This document shows, piece by piece, positions 7,364 to 15,540 of a stretch of 25,487 nt of DNA. The notes beneath the pieces were generated by a model, which was not told where the DNA came from, ran no database searches, and worked only from the letters and a program-made list of their open reading frames with translations. The position numbers and the translations under genes were made by a program. Origin of the DNA: Mesostigma viride (taxonomy: Eukaryota; Streptophyta; Mesostigmatophyceae; Mesostigmatales; Mesostigmataceae); assembly GCA_009746045.1 (NCBI GenBank), contig RPFO01001914.1, positions 1 through 25,487 on the forward strand, read 5' to 3'. Every line of letters starts with the position of its first letter. The stretch's first letter is position 1.

Positions 7364-8110
7364 TCAATCCGTTTCGGCGTGACCCCGGACATCCTGAGTG
7401 TCCAGCTTCTTTTCCCAGGCGTCAAACGCCGCCTTCATGAGCGGGATGTCCTTCCGGAAGTACATTTTGTACCCGTCCCCTCTCGTGGGCGGCGACGTCC
7501 CGTGAACGCGTTTGTACTCGTTGAACACGACCCCGCCGAAATTGATCAAGTGGAGTGCGTCAAACCGGTTGTGGCCGTACATCGCCTTCAGGAAGTCCAC
7601 GCAACGGTAGGGGACGAGGTTTTCCTTTTCGTCCTCGCTGTTGATCTCCTGCATGCTCAGCACCATCTCCGCGAACGAGTCGCGAAGGGGCTTGAGTTTC
7701 TTGTTCGTCGCGAGCACCCTCGCGACCTCCTCGGTGGATATCCACGCCGAGTCCGACCCGAACACGTCCTTCGGGTTCGAGTTCATGGCGGAACACAGAG
7801 CTCCCACGTGGACCGTCTTGTCCGGCTTGATCAGAAACTCGATGAAGCTCTCCGCCAGAGTGTTTGGGATCGAGAAACTCTCGTACCCTCGTTTCTTGTC
7901 CTCGTCTTCCGCTACGACAGCGGTGACGAGCCGGTCCGTGATGTCCGCGAGCGGTTCTCTGACCGCCGTCTCCGCCTGCGCGACTCGGTTCGCCTTGCGA
8001 GAACGTTTCTTCACGGGGCGGTTCTCGTCGACGTCCATGGAGAGCGGAATACGAGGCACGAAGTCCACAGACACCATCTGGTCGCCTCGAGACAGACGGA
8101 TCTTCCCCAT
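7364..8110 (-). CDS. Hypothetical protein, 248 aa
   Basis: I chose the ATG at 8110 (MGKIRLSRGDQMV). The frame continues upstream without an ATG (TTG at 8161). On the minus strand TATAAA abuts the ATG directly (8111-8116), so the TATA-like element can only be a short-spaced viral promoter here, or the start is upstream. The protein has a basic patch near the N-terminus (PVKKRSRKANR, a likely nuclear-localisation-type signal). It continues with mixed helical segments (LAESFIEFLIKPDKTVHVGAL; AWISTEEVARVLATNKKLKPL) and a C-terminal FKKxx-free acidic tail. No family is recognised. It is divergent from the NifS-like gene. Confidence 0.6.
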   Translation of the reverse strand: MGKIRLSRGDQMVSVDFVPRIPLSMDVDENRPVKKRSRKANRVAQAETAVREPLADITDRLVTAVVAEDEDKKRGYESFSIPNTLAESFIEFLIKPDKTVHVGALCSAMNSNPKDVFGSDSAWISTEEVARVLATNKKLKPLRDSFAEMVLSMQEINSEDEKENLVPYRCVDFLKAMYGHNRFDALHLINFGGVVFNEYKRVHGTSPPTRGDGYKMYFRKDIPLMKAAFDAWEKKLDTQDVRGHAETD

Positions 8111-8193
8111 TTTATACTCCCTCTCGATCTTTTTCCTCTTCTCGAAGCGCGCGCTCTCCAAATCTCTGCAGATAGGTATACGTACGTACGGAC

Positions 8194-9336
8194 ATGGGGG
8201 GGAGAGAAGTGTATCTGGACAACATCAGCACGACCAAACCGTACCCGGAAGTCGTGCGCGTCATGACGGCGGTCGCGAACCAGCTGTACGGCAACCCGTC
8301 CTCTTCCCACGAGATCGGGAAGCGGGCGAGGCAAGTGGTCGAAGAGGCGAGGGCGGCGATCGCGCGGCACCTCCACGAGCCTGCCAAGTCGATCATATTC
8401 ACCTCGGGCGCCACCGAGTCCATGAACATCGTGCTCAACGGCGTCATGGAGAAGCACGGGTACGAAGGAGTCGTCATCACGTCGGCGATCGAGCACCCAG
8501 CGGGCATCAAACCGCTGGACCACTTGACGAAGGAGCACAAGATCGTGGTGGAGAAGATCCCCGTGGACGGGGAGGGGTTCGTCCAGATGGACGCCTTGCG
8601 CGCGGCCATGAAGAAGCACGGGAGCCGGGTCAAGCTCGTGAGCATCATGTACGCCAACAACGAGATCGGCACGCTGCAGGACCTGCCGGCGATACGCAAG
8701 GTCATTGGCAGGCACGTGCACTTCCACTCGGACACGACGCAGGCGGCGGGCAAGTTCAGGATCCGGGGGGTGAAAGCGCTGGACAGTTACGTATTATCGG
8801 GCCACAAGATCCATTCCGTGAAAGGCGTGGGCGCCCTCGTGTTGCGGAAAGACCCGTCATGTCTGTCCCCGCTGACGTGGGGGGGCGGGCAGGAGCGGGC
8901 CGTGAGGCCAGGGACGGAGTCGCCACCGCTGATATGTGCGCTCGCAGAAGCCGTCCGGCTAAACTGCTTGCGAGGGAGGGCCGACGTTGCGAGGTTGCGG
9001 AAGATGCGGCGGGCGCTTGTGGGGAGACTCGTGCAGATGGGAGGCGTGGTTCACGGTCCTAAGAACCCTTTGAGTGCGTTGCCGAACCTCGTGTCCGTCG
9101 CCCTCCCGGTCCGCAGTTCACGGGCGCTCGTCAAACGGCTAGCGGCGAAGGGCATCGCGGTGTCCACGGGGTCGGCGTGCCACCTTCTGAAGAGGAGCGA
9201 GACGTTACGAGCGATCGGGCTGTCGCGAGACCTGGAGAGGGGGACCGTGCGGATAGGGACGAGCAACAAGACGACGGAAGAGGATGTTTCGGAATTTCTT
9301 CGTGCTATTAGACTGCCATATCGACCGTTCTCGTAA
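8194..9336 (+). CDS. NifS/IscS-like cysteine desulfurase
   Basis: 380 residues, ATG 8194; length is normal for the family. This PLP enzyme removes sulfur from cysteine for Fe-S clusters or thiolation. Visible landmarks are the N-terminal YLDNISTTKP, GNPSSSHEIG, SGATESMN, His101 in the AIEHPAG motif, and Asp180/Gln183 in HSDTTQAAGK. The PLP lysine is Lys205 in LSGHKIHSVKGVGAL, the substrate Arg is Arg238 in RPGTES, and the active-site Cys329 lies in STGSACHL. All key residues are present, so the enzyme is probably active. A NifS-like gene is also known in African swine fever virus. There is no scaffold or partner gene in the window except possibly the Rieske 2Fe-2S protein. A GTATAC element sits 16-22 bp upstream. 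Confidence 0.92.
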   Translation: MGGREVYLDNISTTKPYPEVVRVMTAVANQLYGNPSSSHEIGKRARQVVEEARAAIARHLHEPAKSIIFTSGATESMNIVLNGVMEKHGYEGVVITSAIEHPAGIKPLDHLTKEHKIVVEKIPVDGEGFVQMDALRAAMKKHGSRVKLVSIMYANNEIGTLQDLPAIRKVIGRHVHFHSDTTQAAGKFRIRGVKALDSYVLSGHKIHSVKGVGALVLRKDPSCLSPLTWGGGQERAVRPGTESPPLICALAEAVRLNCLRGRADVARLRKMRRALVGRLVQMGGVVHGPKNPLSALPNLVSVALPVRSSRALVKRLAAKGIAVSTGSACHLLKRSETLRAIGLSRDLERGTVRIGTSNKTTEEDVSEFLRAIRLPYRPFS

Positions 9337-9811
9337 TCCCATTCACTACGCCCTCTATATCCGGGTCTTGTGCGCGCATCCGTTTTCGAGACGTCGATGG
9401 GCCTAACAACCCCAGTTCCCTGTATAATTGACGATTTGTCTCTTCAAACAACCGCAACTGTTTCTCTAAATCCTCGTTCGTTGCACTCGCTGCCTGGAGA
9501 CGGCGTCCAAATTCGTCCTTCACGACAGTCATTAAAGGGCGGACCATTCGTAGGAGCGCGTGTTCATTTTGTTTGGTTTTGTAATTGCGACGGTCGTCTA
9601 GTTTGTAAAACCCTCTCGGAGCGGCTCTCGTTTTGTCGGTGAGCGCGTGCACTATCTTTTTCAAGTAAGAGTTGGTCTTCAGTAAGCCTTCCAATTTCGA
9701 TTGTAATTCGGGAATTCGGTTGGCTTGCGCCTTGGCCGCGACTATGCGGTTGAGCATGATCTTCCCTGCAACCGTGGACATTATCTGGTTGTTTTTCAAT
9801 TCTGCCTTCAA
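9308..9811 (-). CDS. Coiled-coil giant protein, C-terminal fragment
   Basis: Open frame with no ATG at its head (TTG at 9811; first ATG 9781). The frame stays open upstream, in phase with the preceding fragment except for one base at the T5 run 9822-9826. It reads helical sequence (IPELQSKLEGLLKTNSYLKKIV; NEDLEKQLRLFEETNRQLY), then a basic patch SRKRMRAQDPD and a non-helical end. It is best read as the C-terminus of the long coiled-coil gene rather than a separate gene. It overlaps the end of the NifS-like gene by 29 bp, convergently. Confidence 0.6.
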   Translation of the reverse strand: MKAELKNNQIMSTVAGKIMLNRIVAAKAQANRIPELQSKLEGLLKTNSYLKKIVHALTDKTRAAPRGFYKLDDRRNYKTKQNEHALLRMVRPLMTVVKDEFGRRLQAASATNEDLEKQLRLFEETNRQLYRELGLLGPSTSRKRMRAQDPDIEGVVNGITRTVDMAV

Positions 9812-10749
9812 AAGTCGAACATTTTTGCCTCGGTCTCTGCAGCCTTTTCGCGTGTGGTACGTTCTTGTTCAGACAATTCGCGCGAGCTTGCTAACGACTT
9901 AACGGCGGATTCATGTCGCGCTTCGGCCTCGGCGAGTTTGCGCATGAGTTCGTCGACCCGGGCTGTTTTGCTTTTTAGTTCTTCTTGGAGTCCGGGTAGT
10001 TGTGAGGCCAGTTCTTCAGCATTGCGCAATTTCTCACTAGTATCTTTATACTCGCGCACGGTGCTTTCCAGCGATTCCTTCAACGATAAAGCGTCACTCT
10101 GATTGGCTTCACGCGATTTCCTCTCGAGCGCGAGTTCGTTGCGCAGACTTGCGAGCGCATCTTCATGCAAACCCCGCTCGGTCAGAATACGTGCGTCTAA
10201 CGCCCCGGCTGCTTTGTTGCGTGCTTCAATTTCTTGCTGCAGCGACTCTATACGTTCTCGAAGTTCAAAGTTACCCTTGTCAGATGTGTCGTAATTTGCT
10301 CTCAACGTGGCGAGCTCCTCTTCTGCACGTTCGTTCTTTTCTTGATACTCGCGCAACAAGGAAGACAATTGCTGTTCCTTTCTCGCGGCCTCCTGAATTG
10401 TCGATTTCAATTCGATAATGTTTTGTGACGCCAATTGCAACTCCTTATTCTGTTTCGGAATCACCTCCTGCAGTTGTCGTCGCAATTCGGCATCTAGTTC
10501 GTCTCTTCTTTTAATAACGGCTTGATTTTCTTCATATAATTGCGCCTTTTCACGTTCTCGTTGCTCTAGTAACTCCTGTACATTGGCCGGGGTCAAATTG
10601 CGCGCTCTGGCGAGCTCTGTCTTCAGATTTCGTACGTTTTCTGTCGCTTCCTTTAGATTCCTCTGTAACTCGTCGTGTTTTGCGGCATCGTTCTCCATCT
10701 TTTTCTTGTAGTACCGCAGTTCAGATAACTCGTCATGAGCTTCTTGCAA
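9808..10749 (-). CDS. Coiled-coil giant protein, third fragment
   Basis: No natural ATG at the head (TTG 10749; first ATG 10698). It is almost entirely heptad-like coiled coil, rich in E, K, L, R, A and Q (for example LEQREREKAQLYEENQAVIK and VRELKDTSEKL-like stretches). It overlaps the end of the larger upstream fragment by 97 bp, in which that fragment loses coiled-coil character (RCKKLMTSYLNCGTTRKRW). The change occurs at the T5 run 10761-10765, so the two are probably one gene. It ends at 9808, where the next frame takes over. Confidence 0.65.
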   Translation of the reverse strand: MQEAHDELSELRYYKKKMENDAAKHDELQRNLKEATENVRNLKTELARARNLTPANVQELLEQREREKAQLYEENQAVIKRRDELDAELRRQLQEVIPKQNKELQLASQNIIELKSTIQEAARKEQQLSSLLREYQEKNERAEEELATLRANYDTSDKGNFELRERIESLQQEIEARNKAAGALDARILTERGLHEDALASLRNELALERKSREANQSDALSLKESLESTVREYKDTSEKLRNAEELASQLPGLQEELKSKTARVDELMRKLAEAEARHESAVKSLASSRELSEQERTTREKAAETEAKMFDF

Positions 10750-13472
10750 CGCGACCGCGATTTTTCCGATTGTTTGGTCGCAGCGTCCAATTCCGCGCGT
10801 TTTGCGCTTAATGTTTCTTTTAATTTTTTAATATGTGAAATTGTTCGGTTGTCTTTGTAGCTTGGTTGCACGTTAAGAGAGTTTTCGGTCTGCCTTCCAA
10901 GTTCAACTTCTATAGCGTTAAGTTCACTTTTCAAGCCCTGGTTTTTATCGCCAGCCTCCCGTAACCACTGTCGTGTTTGTTCATATTTAATCTCGGAGTT
11001 GTGATATTGACGGTTAGTTTCGTCCAGTTGGCGTTTAAAGTATCCAAGTGAAGCAAGCGCGTCAGAGTTTGCTAGTTGTTGATTTCCGAGTTGTGACGCT
11101 AGTTCGCGTTGGGTTTGGATGGCACGGTTCAGCTCATTTTGCGCAGTCGCAATTATCGCATCTTTTGCGGTAGTGACCTCCGATAGTTGTGTTCTGGAGT
11201 TTTCTAACTGGGTGGCTAAGTCGTCTCTTTCCCGTGTCATTTCCGACACGAGAGCATACGTTTGCTCCAACTGGGTCTGCTGATCTCCGTGTTTGACAAT
11301 TAAATCCTCTAATCGTCGCCGTTCAGAGATGGTCAACGCTACGTTGCCTGTGCGTTCTTCGGCCTTTTTAGTCAAAGCGCGGATCTGGTTTTCATATTCT
11401 CTCATCTGGGCAGCTATCTTTTCTTTTGCTCTAGACTCTGACTCGATCCGCTTGTTAGCTAATTCCAGGCGGGCACGCGTGCTTTCAAATTCGCTATTCT
11501 GGGTACCCAACGTTTTCTTGAGCTTCTTTATTTCACCTTGATTCCTTTTCGCGGATTCCTCGGCGGCTTCAAACCGGGATTGTAAGTTCGTCAAGGATTC
11601 CGATTGTGCTTTGGCCGCACGTTCCAGCTGGCTGATCAGTTTGTCACGCGCGGCTAATTCTGATATCATATTCGCGTGTTCTGTCTCGAGCGTCGTCAAT
11701 TTGCCGGCCCGGCTTCGAAGTTGGGATATTTCCTCCTCTGTTGAAACCCTTTCTGCTTGTGTTTGAAGCTCGCGTCTTAGGTCGCTGATAGTTGCTTCCA
11801 ATGTCTCTCGATCTCGTGTCAGATTGGCGTTCTTTTCAGTTTCTGACTTCATTCGTTCGCGTAGTTGCCCGAGTTGTATAAGACCAGTACTCAACATTCC
11901 CTCTAATTGTCCCGCGCGATTCTCGGATTCTAGTTTTTCCTTCGCTGTCCGTTGTATAAAGGCGTCTTTCTCTTGAAGTGCGCGCAAACGTTCCTCGAGG
12001 TCCGCTTCCAGCTGGTCACGTTCACGGGCCACGATATCTAGGCGCGTTTTGTCTTTGATCCACTGGTTCGTCACCTTGTTGTACTCTTCCAGAACCCGGA
12101 GTTGGCCATCTAGATACGCGTTTCCAACAGGATATTTTGTAGAATCGTCAACACCGTATTCGCGTTTTATGTCACGAATTGCTTTCTCGGCGTCGCTCGC
12201 TTTCTCTTGTAAATCATTAACATCCTCTGGGGATGTCGGAAGATCGCGTGGTCGCGAGTGCAAGAACTCTTCGACTATCGCGTCGACCGCTCGTGTAGCG
12301 CGTTCAATTCGCGTTACATATTCAATCAAGTCCGCGCGAATTTTTGAGAGATCGCTATTTGTCGCATCCTCGTTCAATAACTTGATCCTCAATTCGTTGA
12401 TTTCTTTTTCGAACTCAACTCGTTTTGCTTCTGATAATGCTTTAACCTCCGCCAACCGCGAATCGCTCTTCTTCTTGGCCTCCTCGAGTTTTGCCGTCGA
12501 CGCGGCTTTCAGCTCCTCTGTTTTCCGCAGTTCGGACTGCAATTTTCTTTCCGTGTCTAAACGACTCGCCTTTTCGGCCGCCAATTGGGCTGCGTGAGCC
12601 TTTACCGTTTCTTCGATCAGCCCTCCGAGTATTTCTTTTTCACTCTCCATCTTCTCCGTCGCTCTACGTTGCTCCTCGATCTTCTGGGCCTGTTGTGAAA
12701 TCATACTGGCGTTGTCCCGCGTTAGGTATAGTTGACGACGCAATACGTCTAAGTCGCGCCTGGCGTTGCTAATGAAACTCGTGATACCCAGTGCGCGGAA
12801 CGCTTCTCCGTCGTATGTGTTAATCAAATTTTCGAGTTTTTCAATAGACTCTTCCATCGCGTTCTTATTCCAAAACGCGTCTGGATCGGACAATTTGTCA
12901 ACAATTTCCGCGCGTGCCTCGAGCACCGATTTCATGAGCTCGCTAGCAGTATCTTGCTGTGACACGCGATCCGCAAGCTGTTTTTGTGCATTTCGGAGTT
13001 CAATGCGCGCCCTTTCCTCGATATCCTGTAGCTGTCTGTACGGTTCAGAACTTACCGCTGTTTTGGGATCGCGCAATTGATCCATTAGAAGCGAGAGTTC
13101 GTTTTGTACATCTCGGAGTTTTTGGGTACTTTCTTCTTCGATCGCTTGTAGGTCCTTATAAACCTTGGAATCGACGATTACCTTCGGATCCTCGAGTTTC
13201 GCTATCAGATCGTTGCGCTCCGCTTCCAATCGGGAGTGGTCGTTACGCAGCTTGATGACCCTGTCATCCATCACCGATTGCGCGTCGGCTAGTTGTATCT
13301 TGAATTCAGCCTCTGCTTTGGCCGCTGCTTTTTCGTACTCACGTTTCATGTTCTCTATTTCGGCTTGTAATTGTGCCTCCCGGTCGTGAATAAACCTCGC
13401 GGTAACGTCATCCACCCTTTTACCGCGGTCACCAAACTCGTCTGCGACACGTTTCCGGTCAGCGGATGCCAT
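10653..13472 (-). CDS. Giant coiled-coil protein, main fragment (~939 aa)
   Basis: Natural ATG at 13472 (MASADRKRVADEFGD). The open frame continues upstream to 13604 but is not coding-like there. Nearly the whole length is coiled coil with SMC/myosin-like composition and no enzymatic motif. No transmembrane segment or signal peptide is seen. Together with the next two fragments the helical protein would exceed 1300 residues. Such proteins in large viruses act as structural, tethering or cytoskeleton-like components. The last ~32 residues of this frame lose the heptad pattern, because the real frame shifts at 10761-10765. The function is inferred from composition only. Confidence 0.75.
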   Translation of the reverse strand: MASADRKRVADEFGDRGKRVDDVTARFIHDREAQLQAEIENMKREYEKAAAKAEAEFKIQLADAQSVMDDRVIKLRNDHSRLEAERNDLIAKLEDPKVIVDSKVYKDLQAIEEESTQKLRDVQNELSLLMDQLRDPKTAVSSEPYRQLQDIEERARIELRNAQKQLADRVSQQDTASELMKSVLEARAEIVDKLSDPDAFWNKNAMEESIEKLENLINTYDGEAFRALGITSFISNARRDLDVLRRQLYLTRDNASMISQQAQKIEEQRRATEKMESEKEILGGLIEETVKAHAAQLAAEKASRLDTERKLQSELRKTEELKAASTAKLEEAKKKSDSRLAEVKALSEAKRVEFEKEINELRIKLLNEDATNSDLSKIRADLIEYVTRIERATRAVDAIVEEFLHSRPRDLPTSPEDVNDLQEKASDAEKAIRDIKREYGVDDSTKYPVGNAYLDGQLRVLEEYNKVTNQWIKDKTRLDIVARERDQLEADLEERLRALQEKDAFIQRTAKEKLESENRAGQLEGMLSTGLIQLGQLRERMKSETEKNANLTRDRETLEATISDLRRELQTQAERVSTEEEISQLRSRAGKLTTLETEHANMISELAARDKLISQLERAAKAQSESLTNLQSRFEAAEESAKRNQGEIKKLKKTLGTQNSEFESTRARLELANKRIESESRAKEKIAAQMREYENQIRALTKKAEERTGNVALTISERRRLEDLIVKHGDQQTQLEQTYALVSEMTRERDDLATQLENSRTQLSEVTTAKDAIIATAQNELNRAIQTQRELASQLGNQQLANSDALASLGYFKRQLDETNRQYHNSEIKYEQTRQWLREAGDKNQGLKSELNAIEVELGRQTENSLNVQPSYKDNRTISHIKKLKETLSAKRAELDAATKQSEKSRSRCKKLMTSYLNCGTTRKRWRTMPQNTTSYRGI

Positions 13473-13684
13473 ATTTTTGAACCCGCGTCCTTCATGCCCT
13501 GAAATAATCCTCGCAGCAAACCCCATCCAACGGCGGGTGGAGCAGCGCTTGGCGCAGACGAGTCGGACACGAACTCGTGGGTAAGCCTCCTGGGATCTAG
13601 CCACGGATCGTACGCCTGCAAACCCGACACGACACCTTGCAAAGATACGTCTATCGACGGACGAAACAGGAGGTACGCGTCCAT
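13355..13684 (-). CDS. N-terminal fragment of, or small gene before, the coiled-coil protein
   Basis: ATG 13684 (MDAYLLFRPSIDVSLQGVV), preceded by GTATGGC and GTATAGTG-like TA elements. The first ~70 residues look coding and are non-helical (PWLDPRRLTHEF, SSAPSAAPPAVGWGLLRGLFQG). The final 40 overlap the start of the large coiled-coil frame out of phase. Two readings are possible. It may be a separate 109-residue protein overlapping its neighbour by 118 bp, or the true N-terminus of the giant protein shifted at the T5 run 13474-13478. The clean ATG at 13472 right after that run keeps both open. Confidence 0.45.
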   Translation of the reverse strand: MDAYLLFRPSIDVSLQGVVSGLQAYDPWLDPRRLTHEFVSDSSAPSAAPPAVGWGLLRGLFQGMKDAGSKIWHPLTGNVSQTSLVTAVKGWMTLPRGLFTTGRHNYKPK

Positions 13685-13722
13685 GCCATACACTATTCTC
13701 CTAACATTATTGCGTCGATGGA

Positions 13723-14235
13723 ATGCGCCCTTGTGTCTACTGTTCTCGAGCCATGTCGCGGTGTTGTGACGAATCCTACGTCCACGGGGTGTGTCGCAGA
13801 TGCGAGGTGAGTTTCCTTCGCGGCATGAGGAAGTTTGAAGGTTTCAAGGCGGCGTGTGAAGAAGTCGGCGTGGACGTGCGGACCGGGTGTAAGTGCGTGC
13901 TGAGACGTTTCGCTCGTTCCGGCGGGAGAACCGTGGACGATTTCGCCAATATCGCGACGAGAGTTCTCGTGTCGGGAGACGCCGAGATGTTGGGAGAAAT
14001 CGTCCGCATGTACGACCGCGGGGATCGATACTTTGAGATGGTGGACGACATCGACGTGTTTGCCTTGTGTCGTATGGTGGCGGACGGGCAGAGACGCGCA
14101 GAGGCGTCCGAGTTGGCACGAGCGTGCGCAGAACGCGCTCGTTCCGCGAAAGCTCGGTCCTTGTACGATCTGTGTAAAATGCAGTTGTCCACGGGGGACA
14201 TCGCCCGCGTGAGGCGATCGTTCGTGATGCCTTGA
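13723..14235 (+). CDS. Cysteine-rich zinc-ribbon-like protein
   Basis: 170 residues, ATG 13723. The N-terminus has Cys4-x2-Cys7, Cys14-Cys15, His21 and Cys24-x2-Cys27, which fits a small zinc-binding finger. A helical, charged body with further Cys residues follows. The rest (VDDFANIATRVLVSGDAEML; RAEASELARACAERARSAKA) is unrecognised. A function in nucleic acid or protein binding is plausible. It is divergent from the coiled-coil gene across a 38-bp gap, which implies a compact shared promoter. Confidence 0.65.
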   Translation: MRPCVYCSRAMSRCCDESYVHGVCRRCEVSFLRGMRKFEGFKAACEEVGVDVRTGCKCVLRRFARSGGRTVDDFANIATRVLVSGDAEMLGEIVRMYDRGDRYFEMVDDIDVFALCRMVADGQRRAEASELARACAERARSAKARSLYDLCKMQLSTGDIARVRRSFVMP

Positions 14236-14263
14236 ATGTCGTTATTTTCAAAGACAATGATAA

Positions 14264-14497
14264 ATGTCTCAGTTTGGCGTTGTGCTCGTGGAGGCGTTGG
14301 TGGTGGCCGCGGCTATGGCAGGGATCATGACGGTGGTCCACTCGATACACATGCAGCACGACGAGGAGAGGGCGATGACTCACACCGGCATCCTCGTGCA
14401 GGTGGCGGCCTCGGCTGCCGTCCTTCACGTGTTGCTGGAGATGATCGGGTGGAATCGGAAGTTCTGCATGCGTCTCAGGAACACGGGGCGGGGGTGA
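14264..14497 (+). CDS. Small two-pass membrane protein
   Basis: 77 residues, ATG 14264, preceded by GATAAATG, a short TA-rich element right at the start. TM1 is about residues 4-27 (FGVVLVEALVVAAAMAGIMTVVHS), a His-rich polar loop HMQHDEERAMTH follows, then TM2 at about 42-62 (GILVQVAASAAVLHVLLEMIG) and a basic tail RKFCMRLRNTGRG. Not recognised. Its stop codon abuts the stop of the convergent minus-strand gene. Confidence 0.6.
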   Translation: MSQFGVVLVEALVVAAAMAGIMTVVHSIHMQHDEERAMTHTGILVQVAASAAVLHVLLEMIGWNRKFCMRLRNTGRG

Positions 14498-14818
14498 TTA
14501 ACCCTTGCCAAGTCGGGTCATCATGTCGTACATGGAGATGGCAAGGATGGTGCCAAGAATAGTGGAGATGCCGACATTGAGGAAATGCCGGTTCTTGCTG
14601 TCGACCTTGTTGAACCACTTGTCTAAGTAGGTGAGCATCGTCATGCCGAGGTTGAACCCCATGGTTCCTCCCAAAATCACCGCGAAGATCGGACGAACTG
14701 TCCCGTCCTCGCGGATGAATCCTATTTTCTTTATCACTGTTTTTGCTCCCTCCGCAGCCTGCTGCATCCCCGTATCCGCGACTTGAACAGGTACTTTGAT
14801 GGCATCTTCAAGCCCCAT
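14498..14818 (-). CDS. Small two-pass membrane protein
   Basis: 106 residues, ATG 14818. The N-terminal ~40 residues are soluble and amphipathic (VADTGMQQAAEGAKTVIKKIG). TM1 is about 43-65 (PIFAVILGGTMGFNLGMTMLTYL) and TM2 about 79-98 (FLNVGISTILGTILAISMY), with a lysine-containing loop between. No family is recognised. TATATAC lies 10-16 bp upstream within the 40-bp gap shared with the gene at 14859. It is a likely virion or infected-cell membrane protein. Confidence 0.65.
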   Translation of the reverse strand: MGLEDAIKVPVQVADTGMQQAAEGAKTVIKKIGFIREDGTVRPIFAVILGGTMGFNLGMTMLTYLDKWFNKVDSKNRHFLNVGISTILGTILAISMYDMMTRLGKG

Positions 14819-14858
14819 GGTAACTCGTATATAATTATGTCAAGAAAATATATTCGCA
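14819..14858. promoter_or_regulatory. Compact divergent promoter with two TATA elements
   Basis: The 40-bp gap holds GTATATA (14828-14834; minus strand, for 14818) and TATAT (14849-14853; plus strand, for 14859). Each lies about 6-16 bp from its ATG. The spacing is too short for a cellular TATA box with a normal 5' UTR, but fits a viral late-type promoter with very short leaders. Confidence 0.5.
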
Positions 14859-15113
14859 ATGTCCCAAGTGCCACTTCATCTCCAATGCACGAAGAGTGAC
14901 GGGTCGTGCGTGTACGTGGACGGACGCCGTCCACATGTCGTCATCGACGCGCCGTACCTTCGAGAAGAAGAAACTACAAAGGACAAAGCCGCCTTCTGCG
15001 GCGCCTGTCTCCTGTTCCTCTTCCTCGCTCTGTTTTTCATCGCCCTGCTGACCCCGGACCCGCCCGCTCTCGTTGCCGCTCCTGCTCCCTTGCAACCGAG
15101 CCTTGTCGGCTAA
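14859..15113 (+). CDS. Single-pass membrane protein
   Basis: 84 residues, ATG 14859. A polar N-terminal half with Cys10 and Cys17 (LQCTKSDGSCVYVDG) is followed by one strong membrane span at about 45-65 (AFCGACLLFLFLALFFIALL), with two Cys at its start. The tail is short and Pro/Ala-rich. No family is recognised. Its stop codon is followed after one base by the ATG of the next gene (TAACATG), so the two may share a transcript. Confidence 0.6.
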   Translation: MSQVPLHLQCTKSDGSCVYVDGRRPHVVIDAPYLREEETTKDKAAFCGACLLFLFLALFFIALLTPDPPALVAAPAPLQPSLVG

Positions 15114-15114
15114 C

Positions 15115-15540
15115 ATGGCGTATTTCGGATGCGACAAGCCCGAGTTCGTGATGAAACGAGAAAGGGAGGAGTTGGACGCGCAGAGGAGAAAAGTCGTCCG
15201 CATGGCAAGGATCGCGCAATTAGAAGCCGTCGACGATCAGAAGAGAGGCGGGTGCGGCCTGTGCCACTCTGCCGACGTCATGGACGGGTGGAAGTTCGTC
15301 GGATACTGGCTCATGAAGGTGGCGCTTGAGACGCCTCCTCATCCGTGGATCATCGTGTGCGCAAAGTGTTATGGCGAGAGGTTCGGGACGGGGAGGAACG
15401 AGTCGGAGATGATGAAAGTGATGAAAAACGCGCCTTCCTCGCACCTCGTGTATCACATGACGATCAACAAGGGTGCCACGTTCGCGATGAACCGCGTGGA
15501 GCCTCTTACTCGTCCCAATGAGCGTACGCAAACACTTTGA
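15115..15540 (+). CDS. Zinc-ribbon-like hypothetical protein
   Basis: 141 residues, from ATG 15115 one base after the previous stop. A longer frame upstream overlaps the membrane protein out of phase and is not used. A basic helix (MKREREELDAQRRKVVRMARI) is followed by Cys47-x2-Cys50 and Cys82-x2-Cys85, a two-knuckle zinc ribbon with a 31-residue insert (WKFVGYWLMKVALETPPHPW). The function is unknown; nucleic acid or protein binding is plausible. It overlaps the convergent gene by 35 bp. Confidence 0.65.
   Translation: MAYFGCDKPEFVMKREREELDAQRRKVVRMARIAQLEAVDDQKRGGCGLCHSADVMDGWKFVGYWLMKVALETPPHPWIIVCAKCYGERFGTGRNESEMMKVMKNAPSSHLVYHMTINKGATFAMNRVEPLTRPNERTQTL

Noticed and set aside
7148-8266. 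372-residue plus-strand frame
   Set aside because: Antisense of the hypothetical protein at 7364-8110 and running into the NifS-like gene out of phase; no domain.
7641-9062. 473-residue plus-strand frame over the NifS-like gene
   Set aside because: Out of phase with the clear cysteine desulfurase motifs; Gly/Arg-rich shadow.
10653-13604. Canonical -1 ribosomal frameshifting in the coiled-coil gene
   Set aside because: The sequences at the breaks are not X XXY YYZ heptamers in the zero frame, and no stable downstream structure stood out by eye. Homopolymer error is the more economical reading.
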